DNA from: Alcaligenes pakistanensis
Lineage (GTDB): Bacteria; Pseudomonadota; Gammaproteobacteria; Burkholderiales; Burkholderiaceae_B
NCBI RefSeq assembly: GCF_014652815.1
Contig: NZ_BMZN01000002.1
Coordinates: 521,829 to 585,828 of the forward strand
DNA length: 64,000 nucleotides
Direction of reading: 5' to 3'
Below the pieces are notes generated by a model. It was not told where the DNA came from and made no database searches. It saw only the letters and a program-made list of their open reading frames with translations. The translations under genes were made by a program, and so were the position numbers. Each line of letters opens with the position of its first letter. The stretch's first letter is position 1. This document shows, piece by piece, positions 1 to 8,270 of the stretch.

Positions 1-30
1 TAAAATGGCCATCCGCACAGGATGGCCATT
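1..30 (-). terminator. Rho-independent terminator after minE
   Basis: A perfect 11-bp inverted repeat (4-14 and 20-30, five-base loop) lies just past the minE stop. Read on the minus strand it is followed by TTTTA, so it should end the minDE transcript. The T-tract runs to the window edge. Confidence 0.75.
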
Positions 31-63
31 TCAAGAAAAACTGGCTTGTCTTGTCAGTGCGCT

Positions 64-342
64 TTACTTGTTGCCCAGTGCACTGGCATCGATTTGCGGC
101 ATTTCGATTTTGACTTCAAGCACTTCCAGCGAGTCCTGGCGATCAAGGTTCACCTTGATGTCATCGGGATTAATCTTCACGTAGCGTGAGATGACTTCGA
201 CCAGCTCTTTTTGCAAGCGGGGCAAGTAGTCTGGGGCAACGCCGCCTTGACCACGTTCGTTAATGAGGATCAGTTGCAGACGGTCTTTGGCGACCGTTGC
301 CGACGTTTTTTTGTGACCGAGCAGGAAGGACAGGAAAGACAT
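64..342 (-). CDS. minE: Cell division topological specificity factor MinE
   Basis: This 92-residue protein has the usual MinE length. It stimulates MinD ATPase at the membrane, drives pole-to-pole oscillation and so keeps the MinC inhibitor away from mid-cell. The start MSFLSFLLG gives the short amphipathic membrane-binding N-terminus typical of MinE, followed by the MinD-binding helix ([11 protein letters not shown]) and the C-terminal topological specificity domain. A longer in-frame reading begins 25 codons upstream inside minD and is rejected. A GGAGGAAAG Shine-Dalgarno lies inside the 3' end of minD and only one base separates the two genes, so translation is probably coupled. A strong hairpin follows the stop. 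Confidence 0.95.
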   Translation of the reverse strand: MSFLSFLLGHKKTSATVAKDRLQLILINERGQGGVAPDYLPRLQKELVEVISRYVKINPDDIKVNLDRQDSLEVLEVKIEMPQIDASALGNK

Positions 343-343
343 A

Positions 344-1159
344 TTACTTTCCTCCGAACAGGCGCTTGAACAGGCCTGGTTTTTCGTAATCCACAAATCG
401 CAGTGGTTTATCGCCACCCAAGTAGCGGTCGATGATGTCGTGATAGGCTTGGGCTACGTCACTTTCCTTGATATGGATAACGGGTACTCCTTGGTTAGAG
501 GCTTGCAGCACAGTTTCCGATTCGGGCGTCACGCCGATCAGCTTGATGCGCAAAATGTCCTCGACGTCCTGCAAGGACAGCATCTCGCCATCAGATACAC
601 GCTTGGGGCTGTAGCGCGTCAGCAGCAAATATTCTTTGATGGGCTCTTTGCCTAGTTCAGCACGTTGCGACTTGGCCGCCAGAATGCCCAGGATGCGGTC
701 CGAGTCACGTACCGACGAGACTTCCGGGTTGGTCACGACCAAGGCATCGTCAGCGAAGTAGGACGCCATCAGGGCGCCGGTTTCAATACCTGCGGGCGAA
801 TCGCACACAATGTATTCAAAACCCATGCCCTTGAGCTCTTCCAGAACCTTCTCTACCCCTTCACGGCTCAGCGCGTCTTTGTCACGCGTTTGGGAGGCAG
901 GCAGGATGAACAGGTTTTCGATCTGTTTGTCACGGATCAAGGCCTGGTTCAAGGTTGCTTCGCCTTGAATCACGTTGACGAAGTCATAGACGACACGGCG
1001 TTCGCAACCCATGATCAGATCCAGGTTGCGCAAACCGACGTCAAAGTCGATGACGGCGGTCTTGTGACCGCGCATCGCAAGGCCAGATGCAAAACTGGCA
1101 CTGGTGGTGGTTTTGCCCACACCACCCTTGCCGGAGGTCACTACAACTATACGCGCCAT
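344..1159 (-). CDS. minD: Septum site-determining ATPase MinD
   Basis: The protein has 271 residues, matching E. coli MinD. It is a ParA/MinD-type P-loop ATPase with the deviant Walker A box GKGGVGKT at residues 10-17, and a C-terminal basic amphipathic tail ([11 protein letters not shown]) expected to act as the membrane-targeting sequence. ATP-bound MinD dimerises on the inner membrane, recruits MinC to block FtsZ polymerisation and is released by MinE. It is followed after one base by minE. It is separated from minC by 222 bases that contain a terminator facing the minC transcript, so minDE probably has its own promoter in that gap; I could not pin one down. Confidence 0.97.
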   Translation of the reverse strand: MARIVVVTSGKGGVGKTTTSASFASGLAMRGHKTAVIDFDVGLRNLDLIMGCERRVVYDFVNVIQGEATLNQALIRDKQIENLFILPASQTRDKDALSREGVEKVLEELKGMGFEYIVCDSPAGIETGALMASYFADDALVVTNPEVSSVRDSDRILGILAAKSQRAELGKEPIKEYLLLTRYSPKRVSDGEMLSLQDVEDILRIKLIGVTPESETVLQASNQGVPVIHIKESDVAQAYHDIIDRYLGGDKPLRFVDYEKPGLFKRLFGGK

Positions 1160-1347
1160 GACAATCGGATTCCTTTGTTTTTCAAGTCACATAATCGTAA
1201 AGCATAACGGGCCTAATTTTGACATCCGCTCTGCCACTTAGCCTACTGCTTAGAAACAAAACATATCAATTGCTTTGTTCGGTGTCAGCTTACACGTTTG
1301 TGCTTGCACTTGCTTGCCTGTGTGGGGGGCGCAGTGCAGGCCACTAT

Positions 1348-1373
1348 AAAAAGCGCCGGCTTTAGCCGGCGCC
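1348..1373 (-). terminator. Rho-independent terminator after minC
   Basis: A perfect 8-bp GC-only stem (GCGCCGGC, 1353-1360 and 1365-1372) with a TAAA loop on the minus strand is followed there by TTTTT (bases 1348-1352). It starts only 9 bases beyond the minC stop and lies between minC and minDE. Confidence 0.85.
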
Positions 1374-1381
1374 TTGTGCTG

Positions 1382-2152
1382 CTAGGAACTCAGGGGATCA
1401 AACCTGAGCGTATCGTCTTCCAGTGTGACCACCGCCGGCTTGTTACGCAGCTGTTCATCCAGACGCGTTTCAATAATGCGGTACACGCCTGCAATGGCGA
1501 TCAGTTCCGGGTCCAGCTCGGTTGTGAAGATGCGCGCTTTGTTATCTCCACGGGCACCCGCCATTGCCTTGCCGCGCAGCGGACCGTAGACGTGGATATT
1601 GCCATCGGCCACCACTTCGGCACCTTGGCTGACGGCACCAATCACAATCAAGTCCGTGTGACGAGCGTAGATACGCTGGCCGGAACGCAGTTGACGGTTG
1701 ATGATGAGTGCCGCCGGAGCAATTGCGGGAGGTGGCGGGGCAGAAGCAACAGGGGTTTCCTGCTGGGCCGACTTCGACAAGACAGGCACTTCTTTGTCCG
1801 GTGCCGCTTGGGCTTGCGGGCGGGCAGGCGGGTTGGACAATTCAACGTGCGGCAAGCCGCTGTCGATGGCGTTATCGGCATGATTCGGATGGGCAATGAT
1901 GCCCACAGGATGCAGTTTGTGCTGACGCAGGGCGGTCACCAGGGCCGTCCAGTCCACTGGGGCGTCAATGGCGCTGGCATCGATAACGACGGGTTCGTCC
2001 TCAAAGAAGGAACCCGCGTCTTTCATGCGTTGCGCCAGTGCGGCTAACTGCTCGGCTGTGTCAGCCGAGCGCAGCACCACGCGTACGGCATACAGTGTGG
2101 CACTTTTGAAATCCAGGGCTTGCGGCCCTTTGGCATGAGTCTGATCGTTCAC
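1382..2152 (-). CDS. minC: Septum site-determining protein MinC
   Basis: MinC blocks FtsZ ring formation away from mid-cell when recruited by MinD. The 256-residue protein has the N-terminal MinC domain (about residues 12-105), a proline/alanine-rich linker (about 108-150, containing ASAPPPPAI) and the C-terminal right-handed beta-helix (from about 150), which includes the RSGQRIYA motif and glycine-rich turns for MinD binding and dimerisation. Translation starts at GTG. An AAGG ribosome site overlaps the glnS stop codon and only 10 bases separate the genes, so minC is probably translated from the glnS message. A terminator closes the unit before minD. Confidence 0.93.
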   Translation of the reverse strand: MNDQTHAKGPQALDFKSATLYAVRVVLRSADTAEQLAALAQRMKDAGSFFEDEPVVIDASAIDAPVDWTALVTALRQHKLHPVGIIAHPNHADNAIDSGLPHVELSNPPARPQAQAAPDKEVPVLSKSAQQETPVASAPPPPAIAPAALIINRQLRSGQRIYARHTDLIVIGAVSQGAEVVADGNIHVYGPLRGKAMAGARGDNKARIFTTELDPELIAIAGVYRIIETRLDEQLRNKPAVVTLEDDTLRFDPLSS

Positions 2153-2162
2153 GTTAATAGCC

Positions 2163-3920
2163 TTAGACCCAAGTGTCTTTCAGAGTCGTAGTGCGGTTCA
2201 GAACAGGTTTTTCGGGGGTGGAGTCCTCGCGGTCCGCCACAAAATACCCCAGGCGCTCAAACTGCCAGTGGGCATCGGGAGTCGCTTTGGTGCCTGGCTC
2301 CAGCCAACCTTGAATCACGCGCAGCGAGTTCGGGTTGATGTGCTCCAGGAAGTCCTGGTCGGCGGCATCGGGCTGGGGATGGGCAAAGAGCCGGTCGTAC
2401 TGGCGGATCTCAGCAGCAATCGCGTGTTCGGCGCTGATCCAGGTGATCGTGCCCTTGACCTTGACCAAGTCTGCACCAGGCGTGCCACTTTTGGTATCTG
2501 GCAGGTATTCCGCCAGTACTTGGGTGACATTGCCTTGTTCGTCTTTAACGCAGCCGGTGCAACGCACCACATAGCCGTATTTCAGGCGCACAGTATTGCC
2601 GGGGAACAGGCGGAAGTACTTTTTAGGCGGCTCTTCCTTGAAGTCCTCGCGCTCAATGTATAGGCGACCGGAGAAGGGGAACTCGCGTTGGCCCGCCTCT
2701 GGATTGTGCGGGTTGCGCGGTGCATGGCACAGCTCGCTTTGACCTTCCGGGTAATTAGTGATGATCAGTTCGATCGGGTCCAGAATGGCAACGCTGCGGT
2801 CGGCCACTGGGTCCAGATCATCGCGCAAGGCTTGTTCCAGCAGGCTGTAGTCCACGTGCTGAGCCGCTTTGGATACACCCAGGCGGTCTGTAAACAGACG
2901 GATGGCACCAGCGCTGTAACCACGACGGCGCAAACCGGCCAGGGTAGGCATGCGGGGGTCATCCCAACCTGATACGTGATTTTCTTGAACCAGTTGGCGC
3001 AGCTTGCGCTTGCTGGTGACCACGTAGGACAGGTTCAAACGAGAGAACTCGTACTGTTTGGGTAAGGGGTCAGACAACTGGCCCAGTTCGACCAGGCGTT
3101 CCAGAATCCAGTTGTAGAACGGGCGCTGATCTTCAAATTCCAGGGTACACAGACTGTGAGTGATGCGCTCCAGCGCGTCTTCTACAGGGTGAGCCCAGCT
3201 GTACATGGGGTAGATGCACCATTTATTGCCGGTGCGATGATGCTCAGCATGGCGGATGCGGTACATGACCGGGTCGCGCATATTGATATTGGGCGAGCCC
3301 ATATCAATCTTGGCGCGTAAGGCCATGCTGCCATCGGGATGCTGGCCATCGCGCATTTCGCGCAGCAGCTTGATGGATTCTTCGGCAGGGCGGTCGCGCC
3401 AGGGCGAGTTCACGCCTTTTTCAGTCAGCGTGCCACGGTTGGCGCGCATTTGTTCAGCATTTTGCTCGTCGACATACGCGTAGCCTGCGTTCACCAGGGC
3501 TTCGGCGAACTGGTACATATAGTCGAAATAGTCGCTGGCAAAGTACAGGTTGTCTTCGTTTTTGAAGGTCCAGTCAAAGCCCAGCCACTTGACCATGTCG
3601 ATAATGGCGTCCACGTACTCCTGTTCTTCTTTCTCAGGATTGGTGTCGTCAAAACGCAGGTGGCAGGCGCCCAGATAGTCGCTGGCCAGTCCAAAGTTCA
3701 AGCAGATGCTTTTAGCGTGCCCAATGTGCAAGTAACCGTTGGGTTCGGGGGGGAAGCGTGTACGAATACGCGCGGCATCAATAGCCGCCCCTTCCTGGGT
3801 ACTGGCCGGGCCTGGTTGGCCGGCCCAGGATTTTTGTGCGTAACGGCCAGCGCTCAGATCCTGGTCGATGATCGTGCGCAGAAAATTAGATACGGGAGCG
3901 GGAGTGGTGTCAGAGGTCAT
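2163..3920 (-). CDS. glnS: Glutaminyl-tRNA synthetase
   Basis: This class I aminoacyl-tRNA synthetase charges tRNA-Gln with glutamine in the cytoplasm. The 585-residue product carries the HIGH signature (residues 65-68, within [15 protein letters not shown]) and a KMSKS-type loop (VTSKRKL). The catalytic core is followed by the beta-barrel anticodon-binding region. I start it at the ATG at 3920 (MTSDTTPAP), because the longer reading adds 16 residues of unlikely N-terminus. Its presence indicates direct Gln-tRNA charging, although a GatCAB route elsewhere cannot be excluded. The gene is followed after 10 bases by minC, and its leader holds alternative inverted repeats described in the findings. 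Confidence 0.97.
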   Translation of the reverse strand: MTSDTTPAPVSNFLRTIIDQDLSAGRYAQKSWAGQPGPASTQEGAAIDAARIRTRFPPEPNGYLHIGHAKSICLNFGLASDYLGACHLRFDDTNPEKEEQEYVDAIIDMVKWLGFDWTFKNEDNLYFASDYFDYMYQFAEALVNAGYAYVDEQNAEQMRANRGTLTEKGVNSPWRDRPAEESIKLLREMRDGQHPDGSMALRAKIDMGSPNINMRDPVMYRIRHAEHHRTGNKWCIYPMYSWAHPVEDALERITHSLCTLEFEDQRPFYNWILERLVELGQLSDPLPKQYEFSRLNLSYVVTSKRKLRQLVQENHVSGWDDPRMPTLAGLRRRGYSAGAIRLFTDRLGVSKAAQHVDYSLLEQALRDDLDPVADRSVAILDPIELIITNYPEGQSELCHAPRNPHNPEAGQREFPFSGRLYIEREDFKEEPPKKYFRLFPGNTVRLKYGYVVRCTGCVKDEQGNVTQVLAEYLPDTKSGTPGADLVKVKGTITWISAEHAIAAEIRQYDRLFAHPQPDAADQDFLEHINPNSLRVIQGWLEPGTKATPDAHWQFERLGYFVADREDSTPEKPVLNRTTTLKDTWV

Positions 3921-4081
3921 ACACGTTTGAAATAAAGAAGCCGACAGACTAATCGGCCATTTTGCCACGTTCTTGTTTTAGAGGGGTATTTGTCCCTAGA
4001 ACGGCTTCTAAAAATTGGCGTGGAAACTTAAGGTAGTATGGTGGCGTTTGCAGGCCAATTCACCCTACACTAGCGCTCATT

Positions 4082-5422
4082 ATGACGCACTCCGCCCTTT
4101 CTCTGTCTCACGCCCAGTTTTTCCTTAGCCTGGGCTTCATGCTGCTGTTTCTGGCTCTGGAGCTGGGACTAGCCTGGGTGCTGCTGTTTTTCAAGCTCAA
4201 GACCTTTGGCAGCAATGCCACCGCCTGGATGGGGGCGTATCGTTTCTGGGTGCGTCTGTTCGCGCTGGCTTTTATTTTAAGCTTTGCCGCTTCCATGCCT
4301 GTGCTGATTCAGTTTGGCAGCGTCTGGCCGGGTTTGATGGAACTGGTGGGCGATGTCATTGGCCCCATGCTGGCGGCCTCCATGCTGTCCCTGTTTATCT
4401 TCAAGTCCTGTTTTTTGGGCGTGATGCTGTTTGCGCAGCGCATGCTCTCTAATCTGGTGCATACGCTGGTGGTATTGATGGTGGCCTTGGGCGTGACGGT
4501 CACCGCGTTCTGGCTGGTCGCCATTGTGGCCTGGATGCAGGTGCCCACCGGCGTGGATGTGATTGAAGGCCATTATGTGGTGATGGACTGGCTGGATGTT
4601 CTCAGTACCCCCGCCTTACCCTGGTACGCCGGTCTTTTATTGGCCGGCAGTTTGCTGACCGTGGCTTTTTTCATGTTGGGCGTAACCTGCGCCCAGACCA
4701 TGCAAAAACCCGTGACGGATCAGGAACGACTGGCGTTTCGCAGCGCTTTGCTTTTAGGCCTGGTGGCCTGGGTCGCCCTGGTGTGCGTGGTGGTTGGAAA
4801 TGGTTTTATGACGGCCGAGTATCAGCCCGCCAAGGCCGCAGCAGCGGCCGCGTACTGGGAAAGCGGTTCGCAGCCGGACTTAATTCTGGTGGCAGCACCT
4901 TCGGCCTTGCAAGACAGTGTCTTGGGCGTGCTGCGTTGGTCGCACGCGGGTGGACGCTGGCTGGGTCGCAATGACAGCGGCATTTTAATGGGTCTAGATC
5001 AGTTTTCCGAGGCCATGCCGCCCGTGACCTTGACCTTCTGGTCCTTCCGTCTGGCGGTATTGGCAGGGGCTTTGATGCTGTTTCTGTTGCTCTGGGTTGT
5101 GTTGCGTACGCGCCGTTATGGCTTGGACCCGCACTCCCTCTCTTATAGAGAGCGTCAGCTGATGGTGGCTGCCTCAGTATTGGGCTGGATCATGTTGCTG
5201 GCCGGGGCTGCCTACGTTTTGCTGGGGTTTCTACCGTATCTGGTGGGGAACGATATTCTGGCGGCGCAGGTGCAGAGTCCGGAAAGTGTCGTTACGGTTG
5301 GGCTGGGCGTGCTCTTTTATGGCCTGGTGTACGTCTTGTGCATGATTGGCTTTTTCCAGAAGCTGCGACACGCAGTTCGTTTTGGCGTGGTGCCGATCGC
5401 GCGTCATCGGGGGCGGGCATGA
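4082..5422 (+). CDS. Cytochrome bd oxidase subunit I-like protein lacking the canonical haem ligands
   Basis: The 446-residue polytopic membrane protein is clearly related to CydA. QFFLSLGF, IQFGSVW, VGDVIG, AFWLVAIVAWMQVP and TFWSFRL align without ambiguity to the corresponding segments of E. coli CydA. However, E. coli H19 is M20 here, no histidine lies near the H186 position (residues 165-254 have none), and M393 is A325. E99 is S100, E107 is K108, Q-loop E257 is Ala, and GRQPW has become GFLPY. H126 (H127 here) and R391 (R323) are kept. A normal bd oxidase needs H19, H186 and M393 for its three haems, so I infer this is not a conventional quinol oxidase subunit I. The stop overlaps the cydB-like start (ATGA). 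No clear Shine-Dalgarno precedes the start. Confidence 0.8.
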   Translation: MTHSALSLSHAQFFLSLGFMLLFLALELGLAWVLLFFKLKTFGSNATAWMGAYRFWVRLFALAFILSFAASMPVLIQFGSVWPGLMELVGDVIGPMLAASMLSLFIFKSCFLGVMLFAQRMLSNLVHTLVVLMVALGVTVTAFWLVAIVAWMQVPTGVDVIEGHYVVMDWLDVLSTPALPWYAGLLLAGSLLTVAFFMLGVTCAQTMQKPVTDQERLAFRSALLLGLVAWVALVCVVVGNGFMTAEYQPAKAAAAAAYWESGSQPDLILVAAPSALQDSVLGVLRWSHAGGRWLGRNDSGILMGLDQFSEAMPPVTLTFWSFRLAVLAGALMLFLLLWVVLRTRRYGLDPHSLSYRERQLMVAASVLGWIMLLAGAAYVLLGFLPYLVGNDILAAQVQSPESVVTVGLGVLFYGLVYVLCMIGFFQKLRHAVRFGVVPIARHRGRA

Positions 5423-6468
5423 TTGACTCTTTCGCGAATGCGCTGGGACTGGGCGCTCATGACCCCGCCTTCTGGATGCCGCTGGCGTTTCTGGCCCTGT
5501 TCTTCTTGATTATTGTGGCCGGCACGGTTCTGGACGGCTTTGATATTGGTGTTGGCTGCCTGTCTTTATTAGCGCCCGATTCCTTGCGTCCCCGCATGTT
5601 GTCCTTGCTCAGCCCTTGGCGCGATGCCAATGAGTTCTGGCTGTTTCTCGGCTTAGGCCTGTTTGTCTGCGCTTTCCCCAAAGCCTGGGGAGCCGTGATG
5701 GGCGGGTTGTATGGGCCTTTATGCGCCTTGGGTGTGGGCGTTTTTTCTCGTTCCGTATCCTTTGAGTTCCGCCTGCGTGCACCGGTAGAGCGTCAGTCTC
5801 GCTGGCAAATGGGTTTTGCCCTGGGCTCCTGGTTGACGGCGTTTTCCCATGGTGTCTTGTTGGCTCAAGTCGTTGTCGGTTTTCAAAGTGACGCGGGCTA
5901 CATCTGGTTCTCAATTTTCATGGGCTTTTGCGCTATCGCCGCGTACTGCTTGCTGGGTGCCAGCTGGCTTATCATGCGCGAAGCGGGCGAGCTACGCGCC
6001 CGTGCCGTGAACTGGGGCCGTCGATCGGTACGCTGGTTTGCAGCCGGTGCAGTCGGGGTATCCGTCGTGCTGGCGTTTGTGAACGCCGGTGTGTTGCTCA
6101 AATGGAGCGATGGCCCTTATTGGGGGCTAGTGCTGTTCTTGTGGGCGCTGATTCTAAGCTGCTTCGTATCGATCGAAATGAGCCTACAGCGCATGATTAA
6201 CAGCAGCTATCGCACCACTGCCTTGCCCTTTTTGCTGACCCTGTTTGTGATGGTGTCCGTTATGGCAGGGCTGGCGTTCAGTTTCTTCCCCTATTTGATT
6301 CTGGACGAAATGACGGTGTGGGATGCAGCTGCTGGGGTGCCGGCATTAAGCCTGATCCTGTCTGCCATTGTGATTGCCCTGCCCATTGTGCTGATTTTCA
6401 ATGTATGGGTGTACTGGCGTATGTTTGGTTTGTCCCGCCCACCTTTGCCGCCCAGCTTTAAAGGCTGA
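5419..6468 (+). CDS. Cytochrome bd oxidase subunit II-like protein (CydB family)
   Basis: The 349-residue integral membrane protein has CydB hallmarks: VLDGFDIGVG near residues 36-45, WRDANEFWL in place of the usual WDGNxVWL, the SVSFEFR motif, and YCLLGASWLIMR, like the typical YxLLGxxWLxxK. CydB binds no haem in standard bd oxidases and pairs with CydA through pseudosymmetry. I use the ATG at 5419, which overlaps the preceding stop by four bases; an upstream in-frame start would run deep into cydA. The family features are better preserved than in its partner, so the complex probably still assembles. No small CydX-type gene is visible in the 8 bases before the next gene. Confidence 0.85.
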   Translation: MIDSFANALGLGAHDPAFWMPLAFLALFFLIIVAGTVLDGFDIGVGCLSLLAPDSLRPRMLSLLSPWRDANEFWLFLGLGLFVCAFPKAWGAVMGGLYGPLCALGVGVFSRSVSFEFRLRAPVERQSRWQMGFALGSWLTAFSHGVLLAQVVVGFQSDAGYIWFSIFMGFCAIAAYCLLGASWLIMREAGELRARAVNWGRRSVRWFAAGAVGVSVVLAFVNAGVLLKWSDGPYWGLVLFLWALILSCFVSIEMSLQRMINSSYRTTALPFLLTLFVMVSVMAGLAFSFFPYLILDEMTVWDAAAGVPALSLILSAIVIALPIVLIFNVWVYWRMFGLSRPPLPPSFKG

Positions 6469-6476
6469 CCTTTCTT

Positions 6477-8249
6477 ATGATTGCCCATTCCGTACTGTCG
6501 ATGCGCAAGCGTCTGCAGGGCTTCAAGTGGTTGTCTGATATGCCTGCCATGCTGGCCTGGGCAGTGCTGGCCGGAATTCTGGGAGCCCTGGCCACCTTGG
6601 CCTTTCATCAGGGCATGCGCTTTGTGCAGCAAGTTGTCACGGGACAGCATGGCGGTATCGTGGCGGTAACGGAAGGCTTGTCCTGGTACATGCGCTTGTT
6701 GTTTCCCACCTTGGGTGGTCTGTGCGCCGGCATCTTGTTGTGGTTGGCAGGACGTTTGCCTTCAGGAAGTAACTCCGACTATATGGAAGCAGTGGCCATT
6801 GGTGATGGCCGCTTGTCGATCCGCCAGGGCTTGTTGCGATCCTTATCTTCCTTGATGACTGTTGCCTCCGGTGGTTCGATTGGCCGGGAAGGGGCGATGG
6901 TGCATTTGGCCTCTTTGTCCGCCTCAGCCATTGGCCGTTTCACCTTGTTTGGTGAGGCCCGTCTGCGTTTGCTGGTGGCCTGTGGTGCGGCTGCCGGGGT
7001 GGCCGCCGCCTATGGGGCACCGATTGCCGGGGCCGTGTTTGTGGCCGAGATCGTGCTGGGCACCATGACCATGAGCAGCTTTGGCCCCTTGCTGATGGCA
7101 GCCGTCAGCGCACACCTGACCATGCGCATGTTGGGGGGTTATCACGCCCCCTATGAAATGACGAATGTTCAGGCGGTGGCAGGCTGGGACATTTTGCCCT
7201 TTCTGGTCCTGGGTGTGCTGATCGGTCTGGCCGCTCCGGCTTTCCTGAAATTGCTGAATCTGTTTCGCACCCTGTTCAAGCGTACCGGGCTGGGCTTGCC
7301 TTTGCGGCTGGCTCTGGGTGGATTGTTACTGGGACTTTTGCTGATCATCATGCCGCGCGTAGCGGGCAATGGCTTTAGTGTGGTCTCGTCCATGCTTCAC
7401 AGTGATTGGGCCTGGTACAGCGTTCTAATCATTTTGCTGTTCAAGGTCTTGGCCACAGGGCTGACGGTTGGCTCGGGGGCGGTGGGTGGTGTGTTTACCC
7501 CAGCGATCTTTGTTGGCGCTGCTTTTGGTACCTTGTTCGGTCAGCTGACCTTGCTGGTTTTTCCGGGCCTAGACTTGCCGCTGTATCTGTTCACCTTGGT
7601 GGGTATGGGGGCTTTTCTGGGTGCGGCGACCAGTGCACCGTTCATGGCAATTCTGATGCTGTTTGAAATGACGCTCAGCTATCAGTTAGTGCTGCCGCTG
7701 ATCGTGGCTTGCGTCATGGCGTATTTTGTGTCGCGCGGTGTGGCCGAGGTCGCCATGTACGAAGTGACGCTGGTGCGCGAGCGCGATGCCTTACTGCGCC
7801 ACAAGTTGCGTCACACCACCTTGGCGGAGTTGGTGCGCCCGGCGGACACTGTGGTCAGCACGACCACCCAGATGCGGGACGCCCTGCAAATGTTTTTGGA
7901 CTATCCCGTGCGCTATTTGTACGTGGTGAACGAAGAACAGGTTTACCAAGGGGTGATTGCCCAGCCTGACTTGACGCGTATGTTGTTGGACGACAACGCT
8001 GCGCAGGAACGGGTAGTCGGGGATATTTTGCGTATGGATTTTGTCAAAACTCTGTACCCCAACATGAGTCTGGACGAGGCCCAGGAGCACTTCGTGAGCT
8101 TTGCCGGAGAGCGTCTGCCCGTATTGAATAGTGACGGTTCGGGTCGCCTGATTGGTGTAGTCTATAAGTCTGCCGTGCTGGAAAAGTATTCCGCCATCAA
8201 ACGCTCCCTGGATGCGAGCGGCGAAGTGATGTTGGATGCCCGGCGCTAA
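6477..8249 (+). CDS. ClC-family chloride channel/transporter with C-terminal CBS domains
   Basis: The 590-residue protein has a ClC membrane domain (about residues 20-430) and a cytoplasmic pair of CBS domains (about 450-580). The filter segments are GSNSD (97-101, the position of GSGIP), GREGA with gating glutamate E138, and GSGAVGGVFTPAIFVGAA. The internal proton glutamate of ClC-ec1 (E203) aligns with I192, next to the conserved E191. By family knowledge, loss of that glutamate is typical of passive chloride channels or uncoupled members, so coupling to protons is doubtful. The gene starts 8 bases after the cydB-like stop and is probably co-transcribed with it. CBS domains suggest control by adenine nucleotides (inference). 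Confidence 0.88.
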   Translation: MIAHSVLSMRKRLQGFKWLSDMPAMLAWAVLAGILGALATLAFHQGMRFVQQVVTGQHGGIVAVTEGLSWYMRLLFPTLGGLCAGILLWLAGRLPSGSNSDYMEAVAIGDGRLSIRQGLLRSLSSLMTVASGGSIGREGAMVHLASLSASAIGRFTLFGEARLRLLVACGAAAGVAAAYGAPIAGAVFVAEIVLGTMTMSSFGPLLMAAVSAHLTMRMLGGYHAPYEMTNVQAVAGWDILPFLVLGVLIGLAAPAFLKLLNLFRTLFKRTGLGLPLRLALGGLLLGLLLIIMPRVAGNGFSVVSSMLHSDWAWYSVLIILLFKVLATGLTVGSGAVGGVFTPAIFVGAAFGTLFGQLTLLVFPGLDLPLYLFTLVGMGAFLGAATSAPFMAILMLFEMTLSYQLVLPLIVACVMAYFVSRGVAEVAMYEVTLVRERDALLRHKLRHTTLAELVRPADTVVSTTTQMRDALQMFLDYPVRYLYVVNEEQVYQGVIAQPDLTRMLLDDNAAQERVVGDILRMDFVKTLYPNMSLDEAQEHFVSFAGERLPVLNSDGSGRLIGVVYKSAVLEKYSAIKRSLDASGEVMLDARR

Positions 8250-8270
8250 ACTCTTTTTGTGACATAAACC

